From RFPW01 sp040401595 (GTDB lineage: Bacteria; Pseudomonadota; Gammaproteobacteria; Burkholderiales; Burkholderiaceae_E): a stretch of 64,000 bases of DNA. The notes under the pieces were generated by a model. That model did not search any database. It saw nothing but the letters and a program-made list of their open reading frames with translations, and was not told the origin of the DNA. Made by a program: the position numbers and the translations under genes. Of the stretch, positions 1 through 8,113 are shown in pieces. The stretch is taken from assembly GCA_040401595.1 (NCBI GenBank), contig JBBAOE010000009.1, positions 62,001 to 126,000 of the forward strand. Direction: 5' to 3'. Each line of letters opens with the position of its first letter. Within the stretch, counting starts at the first letter, position 1.

Positions 1-2
1 CC

Positions 3-647
3 ATGGCCGGGGATCAGGTCGAGGTCATGCGCGCCTTGGGTTTTGAGCGCTTTCGGGTTCTGGCGCATGACCGCGGTGCGCGCACGGCACACCGTATGGC
101 GCTCGATCATCCGGCCTGTGTCGAGCGGATGACGCTGCTCGATATCGCACCCACGCTGGCGATGTATGAGGCGACCGATCGGGAATTTGCCACGCGCTAC
201 TGGCACTGGTTTTTCCTGATCCAACCAGCGCCCTGGCCAGAGCGACTGATTCAGGCCGATCCGCAGGCCTACCTGGCGGCCACCATGGGGAGCCGGCACG
301 CGGGTCTCTCCGTATTTGATCCGCAGGCGATGGCGCAGTATCAACGCTGTCTGAGTGATCCGGCAACGATTCAAGCCCTGTGCGAGGACTACCGGGCGGC
401 GGCGACGATCGATCTCGAGCATGACCGGATCGATCGTGCGGCCGGGCGCCGGGTCATGTGCCCCGTGCAGATTCTCTGGGGCAAGCACGGTACGATCGAG
501 GCTTGTTTCGATGCCCTGGCCGAATGGCGTCGGGTTGCTGATACGGTCAGCGGGCATGCGCTGCCCTGCGGCCATTACATCGCTGAAGAAGCCCCGGACG
601 CATTGCTCGAAGCCGTTCTTCCATTCCTCCAAGGACCCTCTCCATGA
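3..647 (+). CDS. alpha/beta hydrolase, haloacetate (fluoroacetate) dehalogenase-like; 5' end outside window
   Basis: The reading frame is open at the window edge, and the first visible Met lies just before the nucleophile motif HDRG (Asp about residue 23), so roughly the first 80 residues of the family are missing. The visible part has the nucleophile strand, LDI with the acid-helper Asp, the halide-pocket-like RYWHWFF segment, and a C-terminal CGH with the catalytic His. These match fluoroacetate/haloacetate dehalogenases, which hydrolyse the carbon-halogen bond of 2-haloacids in the cytoplasm. An epoxide hydrolase of the same fold is the main alternative. Its stop overlaps the next start (ATGA), which suggests translational coupling with the dehydrogenase gene downstream. 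Confidence 0.75.
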   Translation: MAGDQVEVMRALGFERFRVLAHDRGARTAHRMALDHPACVERMTLLDIAPTLAMYEATDREFATRYWHWFFLIQPAPWPERLIQADPQAYLAATMGSRHAGLSVFDPQAMAQYQRCLSDPATIQALCEDYRAAATIDLEHDRIDRAAGRRVMCPVQILWGKHGTIEACFDALAEWRRVADTVSGHALPCGHYIAEEAPDALLEAVLPFLQGPSP

Positions 648-1780
648 GCCTCAGTTCCGCCCAGACGCCGGGTACGACCTCAGCCATGCGTTCAGCCACT
701 ACGCATCGGATTGCGGTGCTCGCCGGTGACGGCATCGGCAAGGAAGTGGTCCCGCCGGCAATCGAGGTTCTCGATACCGCGGCGCGCCGATTCGGTATTT
801 CGCTTGCCTGGGATCATTTTGATTTTGCGTCCTGCGACTGGTATGCCAAGCACGGCGAGATGATGCCGGCGAACTGGAAGGACCAGGTGGGTGGCCATGA
901 GGCGATCTTTTTTGGCGCCGTCGGCTGGCCCGCGCTCGTGCCAGACCATATTTCTCTGTGGGGTTCCCTGCTGAAGTTTCGCCGCGAGTTCGATCAGTAC
1001 GTCAACTTGCGCCCGGTCCGCCTGCTGGCGGGTGTGCCGTGTCCGGTGGTGCGCCGCGACGGCAGTCCCCGCCAGCCCGGTGAGATTGACTTCTATGTGG
1101 TGCGGGAGAACACGGAGGGGGAATACTCATCGGTGGGCGGTCGTCTGTTCGAGGGTACCGAGCGCGAGGTCGTTCTTCAGGAATCGATTTTCAGCCGTCA
1201 CGGAACCGACCGCATCCTGCGCTACGCCTTCGAGCTGGCGAACCGGCGGGCGCGTCGCCATCTGACGAGTGCGACCAAGAGCAATGGCATCTTTATCTCG
1301 ATGCCCTGGTGGGATGAGCGCGTCGAGGCGATGGCCCGTCAGTTCCCGGATGTGCTTATGGATAAATTTCATATCGACATTCTGGCGGCCCATTTCGTTC
1401 GATTTCCCGAGAAATTTGATGTCGTGGTGGCGAGCAATCTGTTTGGCGACATCCTCTCGGACCTCGGGCCAGCCGTGACGGGCACAATCGCGATTGCGCC
1501 CAGTGCCAATATCAATCCGGAACGGCTCTGGCCCAGCCTGTTCGAACCGGTCCATGGCTCGGCCCCCGATATCGCCGGCCTCGGCATTGCCAATCCGATC
1601 GGGCAGATCTGGTGTGGCGCCATGATGCTGGAGCATCTGGGCTACAAGCCGGCCCATGATGCGATCCTGCAGGCGATCGAAACCGTCACGTCGCAGGGCC
1701 CGCGCACGCCCGATATGGGTGGGAGCGCGACGACACTGGACGTCGCCCGCGCCATTGCCGAAGTCGTGGCCCAACACTGA
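644..1780 (+). CDS. tartrate dehydrogenase/D-malate dehydrogenase-like (isocitrate/isopropylmalate dehydrogenase family)
   Basis: A 378-residue member of the beta-decarboxylating dehydrogenase family. Near the N-terminus is the GDGIGKEV motif. NLRPVRLL and RENTEGEYSS form the substrate/NAD pocket, and a C-terminal stretch contains GSAPDIAG and the SNLFGDILSD metal/substrate motif. FGAVGWP and VPDHISLWG are typical of tartrate/D-malate dehydrogenases (TtuC, DmlA) and not of LeuB or Icd. It probably oxidises D-malate, tartrate or a related 2-hydroxy acid with NAD. The ATG at 644 overlaps the upstream stop and has an AAGGA about ten bases before it; an internal ATG at 686 is possible. Which substrate is used cannot be told from sequence. 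Confidence 0.8.
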   Translation: MSLSSAQTPGTTSAMRSATTHRIAVLAGDGIGKEVVPPAIEVLDTAARRFGISLAWDHFDFASCDWYAKHGEMMPANWKDQVGGHEAIFFGAVGWPALVPDHISLWGSLLKFRREFDQYVNLRPVRLLAGVPCPVVRRDGSPRQPGEIDFYVVRENTEGEYSSVGGRLFEGTEREVVLQESIFSRHGTDRILRYAFELANRRARRHLTSATKSNGIFISMPWWDERVEAMARQFPDVLMDKFHIDILAAHFVRFPEKFDVVVASNLFGDILSDLGPAVTGTIAIAPSANINPERLWPSLFEPVHGSAPDIAGLGIANPIGQIWCGAMMLEHLGYKPAHDAILQAIETVTSQGPRTPDMGGSATTLDVARAIAEVVAQH

Positions 1781-1823
1781 ATCGGAGCGTCAAGCTCCGC
1801 GCGTCAACTTCAGAGCGTCAACC

Positions 1824-2933
1824 ATGTCGAATCCTGCGATCGATCGTCTGCGCATCACCCAGCCCGATGATTGGCATTTGCATCTGCGTGACGGCGAAGC
1901 CATGGTGGCTGTTCTGACGGCGACGGCTGGCCGATTCCGGCGCGCGATCGTGATGCCCAACCTCAAGCCACCGATCACCAGCGTGGCGGCCGCACAGGCC
2001 TATCGCGATCGGATTACGGCCGCCCGCGACGAGGCCGTGCGTCGCGCCGAGGCGATGGGGTCGATGGCGCACGCGCGCGCGGTCCGGATGTTTGAGCCCT
2101 TGATGACGCTCTATCTGACCGATCGCACCACGGTGGCCGACGTGGTGGCCGCCAAAGCGAGCGGATTCATCCACGGGTTCAAACTCTATCCGGCCGGGGC
2201 GACCACCCATAGCGATGCGGGCGTCACCGACCTGGGCAAGCTCCACCCGACCCTGGCGGCGATGCAGGCCTGTGCCCTGCCCTTGTTGGTGCATGGTGAA
2301 GTGACAGATCCGGCAATCGATATCTTCGATCGCGAGGCCGTCTTTATCGATCGGGTCCTGCAGCCCTTGCGCCGCGACTTCCCCGCATTGCCCATCGTCT
2401 TCGAGCATGCGACGACCCGCGAGGCCGTGCAGTGGGTACGCGAGAGCCCTGGACCGGTCGCCGCGTCGCTCACGCCCCAGCATCTGCTGTACGACCGCAA
2501 TGCCTTGTTTGTGGGTGGAATCCGGCCACACTGGTATTGCCTGCCCGTGCTCAAGCGCTCGGTGCATCGCGAGGCACTGATCGGTGCCGCAACCTCCGGG
2601 GAATCGAAATTTTTTCTCGGAACCGATAGCGCTCCGCACGCCCGGCGCCTGAAGGAGCATGCGTGTGGCTGTGCGGGCTGCTACAGCGCGCCGCACGCCA
2701 TGGAACTCTATGCGAATGCATTCGATGCAGCGGGCGCACTGGACCGACTGGAAGGATTTGCTTCGCATCATGGCGCTGATTTTTACGGGTTGCCACGCAA
2801 TCCCGGGTTTCTGACGCTTGAGCGGCGAGATGGGGTCGTTCCCATCGAATTCCCGTTTATTCAGGGCGACACCCTCGTGCCCCTGGCCGCGGGCGAGCCG
2901 CTGCAGTGGCAGGTGGTCGACGTCGAGGCTTGA
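1824..2933 (+). CDS. pyrC: dihydroorotase (class II type, PyrC)
   Basis: A 369-residue metal-dependent amidohydrolase that closes carbamoyl aspartate to dihydroorotate in pyrimidine synthesis. Visible motifs are DDWHLHLRDG (the HxH metal pair), the PNLKPP segment, the FKLYPAGATT segment with the lysine that is carboxylated to bridge the metals, HGE, FEHATT and LGTDSAPH (catalytic Asp). The ATG at 1824 is chosen because it gives the family N-terminus; the frame continues upstream but that part is the tail of the previous gene read in another frame. About 43 bases separate it from the dehydrogenase. Confidence 0.95.
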   Translation: MSNPAIDRLRITQPDDWHLHLRDGEAMVAVLTATAGRFRRAIVMPNLKPPITSVAAAQAYRDRITAARDEAVRRAEAMGSMAHARAVRMFEPLMTLYLTDRTTVADVVAAKASGFIHGFKLYPAGATTHSDAGVTDLGKLHPTLAAMQACALPLLVHGEVTDPAIDIFDREAVFIDRVLQPLRRDFPALPIVFEHATTREAVQWVRESPGPVAASLTPQHLLYDRNALFVGGIRPHWYCLPVLKRSVHREALIGAATSGESKFFLGTDSAPHARRLKEHACGCAGCYSAPHAMELYANAFDAAGALDRLEGFASHHGADFYGLPRNPGFLTLERRDGVVPIEFPFIQGDTLVPLAAGEPLQWQVVDVEA

Positions 2934-3007
2934 GTCTCGCTGCGGGTACGGGCACGGTTACCGCCACGGTTACCGCCCCGATCTCGGGCGCGGACACGGG
3001 CGCGGAT

Positions 3008-3811
3008 ATGGGGTTCGCGCGCGCGCCGTGGCTCGCGGACTGGCGGTTACTGGAACCGGAGCTGGGTTTGAGCCTCGATGCGCTCGGGCTGATGGATCCG
3101 GTCGAGCGATTGCGTCGCCTGAATCGGGTCGCCCAAACGCGAGGGCTGTGCCTGCGTGCGGGTCAGCGGCTGCGTTTTGTCGCCCAGACCGAGACTCTGG
3201 CAATGCCTTACGAACGCGCGGTCGCTCTGCAGGCGGCGATTCCGACCCGAGTCGCCGGACCGGGGGCGCGCCACGATCTGCTCAATGCGCTGGCCTGGTT
3301 GCTGTTCCCCCGCACCAAAGCCGTCCTGCACGATCTCCAGGCTAGGGTCATCGCGCGTGACGGCGTTGGCGCGGTGCGCGGGCGCTTGCGCGATGGCGTG
3401 ACCCTGCTCGATGAAAACGGGATATTTCTGGTCGTGCAGGACACAGCCGATGCAGCCAGTCTCCAGGAGCGGGCGTGGCATCGGCTACTGGTGGACGGCC
3501 GGGCGCGCTGGGGCGCACAGATCTGTGCGGTCCCGATTGGACATGGCCTAGTTGAACGTCTGGTGCAACCCTTCCCGGCGCTGACCGCTCATGTGCGCCC
3601 GCTGCGTCTGCCCGCGCCGTGGTTCGGATTGCCGGCGCCGGAGCGCCTCAGGCGCCTGGATCGGGCGGCCGCAGCACGTCTGCGGGTGCGCCCGCCGCTT
3701 CCCGGCACGCTGTACCCGCTGCCGGTGCTGGGCGTTCCGGGCTGGTGGGCCGCTAACCTGGATCCCGGCTTTTATCGCGATACGCGTGTGTTTCGCCCGC
3801 AGCGCGCGTAA
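3008..3811 (+). CDS. DUF3025 family protein
   Basis: The 267-residue product has the DUF3025 signatures LNALAWLLFPRTKAVL and a TLLDENGIFLVV strand. DUF3025 proteins are common in beta- and gammaproteobacteria, often next to pyrC or rnpB, and have no established function. I chose the ATG at 3008. A GTG at 2906 in the same frame would overlap pyrC and add 34 residues of Ala/Thr/Gly repeats coded by short imperfect DNA repeats, which do not look like a folded domain. The stop lies about ten bases before the RNase P RNA. Confidence 0.8.
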   Translation: MGFARAPWLADWRLLEPELGLSLDALGLMDPVERLRRLNRVAQTRGLCLRAGQRLRFVAQTETLAMPYERAVALQAAIPTRVAGPGARHDLLNALAWLLFPRTKAVLHDLQARVIARDGVGAVRGRLRDGVTLLDENGIFLVVQDTADAASLQERAWHRLLVDGRARWGAQICAVPIGHGLVERLVQPFPALTAHVRPLRLPAPWFGLPAPERLRRLDRAAAARLRVRPPLPGTLYPLPVLGVPGWWAANLDPGFYRDTRVFRPQRA

Positions 3812-3820
3812 ACTTCAAGC

Positions 3821-4235
3821 GGGATGCGGACTAGGCGATCGCTGTCGTTCATCGGCTTCGTGCTGGTGGCGGGGGAGGAAGGTCCGGGCTCCGCAGGGCA
3901 GGGTGCTGGCCAACGGCCAGGCGTCTGGTGATTTCGGTCACCGGGCGACGGAAAGTGGCACAGAAAATATACCGCCGAAGCCGTAAGGCTGGTCAGGGTG
4001 AAAAGGCGAGGTAAGAGCTCACCGCGGGTCCGGTGACGGGCCTGGCAGGCAAAACCCCACCCGGAGCAACATCAAATAGGCACGCGCAGTTCCGGTTTTC
4101 GGACTGGGACGGCAGGGCGGCTCGCTCAAGCGTGCGGGTAGGTGGCTAGAGCGACGCAGCAATGGGTCGCCCAGAGGAATGATCGCCACGCCGGGTAACC
4201 GGCGCACAGAACCCGGCCTATCGGTCCGCATCCCC
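3821..4235 (+). ncRNA. rnpB: RNase P RNA (M1 RNA), bacterial class A
   Basis: The catalytic RNA that trims the 5' leader of pre-tRNAs. Conserved core stretches are present in order: GAGGAAGGTCCGGGCTCC near 3874, CAGGGCAGGGTGC, GACGGAAAGTG, the P4 half ACAGAAAATATACCGCC near 3960, the AAAAGGCGAGGTAAGAGCTC segment, AAACCCCACCCGGAGCAA and AAATAGG near 4075. The ends were set by pairing: GGGATGCGGAC at 3821 is complementary to GTCCGCATCCC around 4224-4234, closing P1. The position directly before mraZ is the usual Burkholderiales one. Confidence 0.95.
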
Positions 4236-4458
4236 CCTTACGGGTCGCTGGAGCGCCCAGCGACCGACGCCGACGCCTGGATTCGGGCGTCCATGACCAA
4301 GTCCCGATGACTCGATTCGGCCGAACCCCGGGGCTGATGACAACCCACTTGCACAGCACCATCCAAGGCTCTGATTCGACTTGATTTTTATTTTCAGCGA
4401 GAAACTTCGAATCGCGCGTAAGTCCTTGTCGTCATTGAAAAAAACCTTGTTTCTCAAC
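4236..4458. other. intergenic spacer between rnpB and the mra promoter
   Basis: No gene is visible here. It holds two short hairpins just after rnpB, GGTCGCTG/CAGCGACC (4243-4265) and GACGCC/GGGCGTC (4272-4291). They may protect or end the rnpB transcript, but no U-run follows either. The last 80 bases become AT-rich ahead of the dcw promoter. Confidence 0.5.
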
Positions 4459-4487
4459 TTGACCAGACGTGCATCTTTGGCTTAAAG
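4459..4487 (+). promoter_or_regulatory. predicted sigma-70 promoter of the dcw cluster
   Basis: TTGACC at 4459-4464 and TTAAAG at 4482-4487 are separated by 17 bases, an ideal spacing. The -10 is a weak match. It lies about 75-100 bases before mraZ and its -10 touches the first MraZ box, fitting an autoregulated mra promoter. This is inferred from sequence alone. Confidence 0.5.
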
Positions 4488-4522
4488 TGGGGCACAGTGT
4501 CAAAACGTGGTGGGTAGTGGGG
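4487..4522 (+). promoter_or_regulatory. MraZ operator: four 10-bp-phased GTG boxes
   Basis: GTGGGG at 4487, GTGTCA at 4497, GTGGTG at 4507 and GTGGGG at 4517 start exactly ten bases apart. MraZ is known to bind direct GTGG-type repeats with one-helical-turn spacing upstream of its own gene. The outer two boxes are perfect, the inner two weaker. Overlap with the -10 suggests repression of the whole division cluster. Confidence 0.7.
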
Positions 4523-4561
4523 TGTTGAGGATTGTTTCCTCTTCAATCCGACGTAGTAATC

Positions 4562-4990
4562 GTGTTCCAAGGAAGCTCAGCACTCAGCCTCGATCCGAAG
4601 GGTCGGATGACGGTCCCTGCGCGGCATCGCGACTCCTTGGCGTCGCTTTGCGACGGGGCGCTGACCCTTGTGCGTCATCCCGACGGTTGTCTGGTGCTGT
4701 ATCCCCGCCCGACCTGGGAGCAGCAGCGCGAACGAATCGCCGCTTGGCCGGCCAATGCCCGAGCCTGGCAGCGGATTCTTCTGGGCAGTGCGACCGATGT
4801 CGACATGGATTCGGCCGGAAGGATCCTGGTCTCACCGGAATTGCGTTCGGCCGCCATGCTCACGCGAGATGTGATGTTGCTCGGCCTTGGGAATCGCTTT
4901 GAGGTTTGGGACGCAGGTACGCTGAGTGCACGCGAGGCCGAGGCGCTCACGGGTGCGCCGCCGGATGCAGTGGCGTCCTTTGCCTTCTAA
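4562..4990 (+). CDS. mraZ: transcriptional regulator MraZ
   Basis: A 142-residue protein with two SpoVT-AbrB-like MraZ repeats. The first begins FQGSSALSLDPKGRMTVPARHR; the second contains DVDMDSAGRILVSPELR. MraZ forms ring oligomers that bind phased repeats in its own promoter. I chose the GTG at 4562 because family members begin MFQG; a start at 4532 in the same frame would add ten residues with no homology. The stop and the rsmH start share bases (TAATG), so the two are coupled. Confidence 0.92.
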   Translation: MFQGSSALSLDPKGRMTVPARHRDSLASLCDGALTLVRHPDGCLVLYPRPTWEQQRERIAAWPANARAWQRILLGSATDVDMDSAGRILVSPELRSAAMLTRDVMLLGLGNRFEVWDAGTLSAREAEALTGAPPDAVASFAF

Positions 4991-5982
4991 TGCAAGCCCA
5001 GTTCCAACATCGTCCGGTGCTGTTCGAGCAAACGCTCAGCATGCTGGCCGTTCGCGCAGGCGGGATCTATGTAGACGCCACGTTTGGACGCGGCGGCCAT
5101 GCCCAGGGCGTTTTGGACCGTCTGGGGCCGGACGGCCGACTGATCGCCATCGATCGTGACCCGCAGGCGGTAGCGGCGGCGCGGGCAATCAATGACGCCC
5201 GTTTTTCCATCGATCACGCGCCATTTTCGGAACTCGATGCGGTTCTGCAGGCGCATCAGGTGGTGGCCATCGACGGTGTGCTGCTGGATCTGGGTGTTTC
5301 CAGCCCACAGCTTGATGACCCCGCCCGGGGGTTCAGCTTTCGCCACGATGGCCCTCTGGACATGCGGATGGACCCCACACGCGGCGTCTCGGCAAGGGAG
5401 TGGCTCCTGACAGCCGATGAGGCGCACATCGCCGACGTCCTGAAGCTGCATGGCGAAGAGCGGGCTGCGCGACCGATTGCGCGAGCGATTGTGGCCCGAC
5501 GCCTGGAGGCGGGCGAACACGCGTTTCTTGGAACAGCGGAGTTGGCTGCGTTGGTCGCGGGGGTCGTGCGGCGCCGTACCGGATCCGCAGCTTCGGGTAA
5601 AGATCCGGCGACGCGGACCTTCCAGGCGATTCGCATTCTCGTGAATGCCGAACTCGACGAGGTCGCAGCGGTCTTGCAGATCGCCACCGAGCGCCTCAAG
5701 CCGGGTGGGCGCCTGGTGGTGATTGCGTTTCATTCGCTCGAAGATCGCATCGTCAAGCGGTTTCTCGCCCAAGAGTCGGGCCGCGCGGGCGCGTCATCGG
5801 GCGATCTCCCCACCGCCTCGGGCCTACGCGGGCTGCCCCCGCCGACCGATGCGCAAGCGCAAGCGCCGGCGCGGTTGCGACTGCTACCCCGGGTGTTGCC
5901 TGATTTGGCCGAAGCAGCGGCCAATCCGCGGGCCCGTTCAGCCGTGCTGCGCGGCGCTGAGCGTCTTCAGGGGGCCGCTTGA
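4990..5982 (+). CDS. rsmH: 16S rRNA (cytosine-1402-N4)-methyltransferase
   Basis: A 330-residue AdoMet-dependent enzyme that methylates C1402 of 16S rRNA in the decoding centre. The SAM-binding loop VDATFGRGGHA is near residue 30, followed by the acidic IDRDP. LLDLGVSSPQLD and FSFRHDGPLDMRMD are family signatures, and AFHSLEDRIVKRF lies in the C-terminal part. The ATG at 4990 overlaps the mraZ stop by one base. The frame is open further upstream, but that part duplicates mraZ DNA in another frame. Confidence 0.95.
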   Translation: MQAQFQHRPVLFEQTLSMLAVRAGGIYVDATFGRGGHAQGVLDRLGPDGRLIAIDRDPQAVAAARAINDARFSIDHAPFSELDAVLQAHQVVAIDGVLLDLGVSSPQLDDPARGFSFRHDGPLDMRMDPTRGVSAREWLLTADEAHIADVLKLHGEERAARPIARAIVARRLEAGEHAFLGTAELAALVAGVVRRRTGSAASGKDPATRTFQAIRILVNAELDEVAAVLQIATERLKPGGRLVVIAFHSLEDRIVKRFLAQESGRAGASSGDLPTASGLRGLPPPTDAQAQAPARLRLLPRVLPDLAEAAANPRARSAVLRGAERLQGAA

Positions 5983-6260
5983 TGACCCGGATCGATATCG
6001 TCATCACCGTGCTTCTCGTCATCAGCTCGCTGCTCCTGGTCGAGTCCCAGCATAAACATCGACGGGCGTTTATCGAGCTCGAACGGGCGCAGCAGGCGGA
6101 GGCGAAGCTACAGGTGCAGTGGAACCAGTTGCAGCTCGAGCAGTCGCGTCTGACGAAAATCTCGCTGATTGCCGAGGCGGCTGCACGGGACTTAAAAATG
6201 CAGGGCGTACTCCCCGCTCGGACCCTCTACCTGTCTGAGACCGCGGGCGCCAAACCATGA
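5982..6260 (+). CDS. ftsL: cell division protein FtsL
   Basis: A 92-residue bitopic protein with a hydrophobic segment at about residues 5-20 and a predicted periplasmic coiled coil rich in Glu/Gln/Leu (residues 25-65). It would join FtsB and FtsQ in the divisome and regulate FtsWI. Size, topology and position between rsmH and ftsI identify it, since FtsL sequence is poorly conserved. The ATG at 5982 overlaps the rsmH stop, and the gene ends in an ATGA overlap with ftsI. Confidence 0.9.
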   Translation: MTRIDIVITVLLVISSLLLVESQHKHRRAFIELERAQQAEAKLQVQWNQLQLEQSRLTKISLIAEAAARDLKMQGVLPARTLYLSETAGAKP

Positions 6261-8113
6261 GAAAGTCCCGCATCCATGCGTTTACGCCCAACCCGCTGCT
6301 CAAGGTGCAGCTGCCGGCGGGACGTTCCCGTTTTGCGATGTTTGCATTGTCCTGCGCGTTCCTGGCGCTCGTCGCCCGGGCGATTTGGCTGCAGGTCTGG
6401 TCCAACGATTTTCTCCAGCGCCAGGGTGAAGTGCGCTTCATGCGGACGCTCGAAATGCCGGCGACGCGTGGTGGGATCACGGACCGCAATGGCGTGATCC
6501 TCGCCAAGAGCTTGCCAGCGCGGGCGATATTTGCGAATCCGGGGGATGCTCAACTGGAGCCAGCGCAGATCGCCGAACTGAGCAAGCTGCTGGGAATGCC
6601 CGAGCGCGACCTGACCAAGCGACTGGCGTCGGATAGCAAGACATTTGTCTATCTCAAACGCCAAGTCGACGCGCCAGCGGCTGAGAAAATCGCCGCCTTG
6701 AAGCTCCCCGGTGTGCATCAGCTGCCGGAATACAAGCGGCACTATCCGGACGGATCGACGATTGCCCATGTGGTCGGGTTCACCAATGTCGAGGACGTGG
6801 GCCAGGAGGGTATCGAGCTGATTCACCAGAAGGGCCTGGCCGGCCATGCCGGCGCCCGTCGAGTGATGCAGGATCGGATGGGCAACATCATCGAAGATGT
6901 GGGCACCTTGCGTGAACCGCAGGATGGCAGCGATCTGCAACTCTCGATCGACACCCGGATCCAATATCACGTATTCGATGCAGTGCGCGACGCGGTCAAT
7001 GCGCACCGTGCCGTCGCTGGTGCTGCGGTGGTGCTCGATGCGCAGACAGGCGAAGTGCTTGCGCTGGCCAATCTGCCGACCTACGACCCCAATGAGCGTG
7101 GCGCGCTGTCGGGTGCACAGCTGCGCAACCGGGTGATGACCGATACCTTTGAGCCCGGTTCAACATTCAAGCCATTCGCGATTTCCGCCGCCCTTGAGGC
7201 CGGCATCGTCAAACCGAATTCGATGGTGAACTGCGCCGGCAAGCTCACGATCGGTACGGCATCGATTGGCGATGCCCATGGCCACGGGACCTTGTCGGTC
7301 GAAGAAGTGCTACAGAAATCCTCCAATGTGGGGACCGCCAAAATTGCCTTACAACTGCCTGCGCAGCGGATGTGGGATCTCTACACCGCGCTCGGGTTCG
7401 GTCAGGCGCCCGAGGTCGGATTTCCCGGCGCTGTGGCCGGGCGCGTGCGGCCGTGGAAAACCTGGAAACCGATCGAGCAGGCCACGATGTCCTACGGCCA
7501 TGGCGTATCGGTTTCGTTGCTGCAGCTGGCCCGCGCCTATACCGTGTTCGCCCGGGATGGCGAAGTCATCCCGCTCACCTTCCTGAAGAGCGAACAGCCT
7601 GCGGTCGGCAAACGGGTGATGGCACCGGAGACGGCTCGAGCCGTGCGGCACATGCTCGAACTTGCCGCCGGCCCCGGCGGCACGGCGCCCAAAGCACAGA
7701 TCCCAGGTTTTAGCGTCGCCGGTAAAACCGGCACGGCCCACAAGCTAGAAGGCGGCCGTTATGTGACGCGCTACGTTTCATCCTTTGTGGGCTTTGCCCC
7801 GGTGTCCAATCCCCGCGTGATCATTGCGGTCATGATCGACGAACCGTCGGCCGGTGAGCATTACGGCGGCACGGTGGCCGCGCCGATTTTCGCCCGGATT
7901 GCGAGCGACACGATGCGCACGCTTCGGGTGACGCCTGATATCCCGCTGCGGGCCGACGCAGCCTCGGCCCGAGGGGGGGCTGCCGTCGCCGTCCGTGCGG
8001 CAGCGAACGGGGGCAAGCCAGCGCCGGGGCGTGGACCGATGACGCCGGTGGTCGAGACCAGTTCGGGAGTAACGACGGTGCGCAGTCCGGTGCGTGGGCG
8101 AGGAAACGCGTGA
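6257..8113 (+). CDS. ftsI: septum-specific peptidoglycan transpeptidase PBP3
   Basis: A 618-residue class B penicillin-binding protein. One membrane segment sits at about residues 25-43, followed by the PBP dimer domain (RGGITDRNG) and the transpeptidase domain. The active-site motifs are visible: STFKPF (SxxK serine), SSNVG (SxN) and GKTGTA (KTG). It cross-links septal peptidoglycan in complex with FtsW. The C-terminal tail of about 50 residues is Ala/Gly/Pro-rich and longer than needed for catalysis. The TGATG junction couples it to murE. Confidence 0.96.
   Translation: MRKSRIHAFTPNPLLKVQLPAGRSRFAMFALSCAFLALVARAIWLQVWSNDFLQRQGEVRFMRTLEMPATRGGITDRNGVILAKSLPARAIFANPGDAQLEPAQIAELSKLLGMPERDLTKRLASDSKTFVYLKRQVDAPAAEKIAALKLPGVHQLPEYKRHYPDGSTIAHVVGFTNVEDVGQEGIELIHQKGLAGHAGARRVMQDRMGNIIEDVGTLREPQDGSDLQLSIDTRIQYHVFDAVRDAVNAHRAVAGAAVVLDAQTGEVLALANLPTYDPNERGALSGAQLRNRVMTDTFEPGSTFKPFAISAALEAGIVKPNSMVNCAGKLTIGTASIGDAHGHGTLSVEEVLQKSSNVGTAKIALQLPAQRMWDLYTALGFGQAPEVGFPGAVAGRVRPWKTWKPIEQATMSYGHGVSVSLLQLARAYTVFARDGEVIPLTFLKSEQPAVGKRVMAPETARAVRHMLELAAGPGGTAPKAQIPGFSVAGKTGTAHKLEGGRYVTRYVSSFVGFAPVSNPRVIIAVMIDEPSAGEHYGGTVAAPIFARIASDTMRTLRVTPDIPLRADAASARGGAAVAVRAAANGGKPAPGRGPMTPVVETSSGVTTVRSPVRGRGNA

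Noticed and set aside
4243..4291. Hairpins after rnpB as an intrinsic terminator
   Set aside because: No U-run follows either stem, so I could not call a terminator.
4019..4457. Three overlapping minus-strand frames opposite rnpB and the mra promoter
   Set aside because: No family features and they lie on the RNase P RNA and its spacer; shadow frames in GC-rich DNA.
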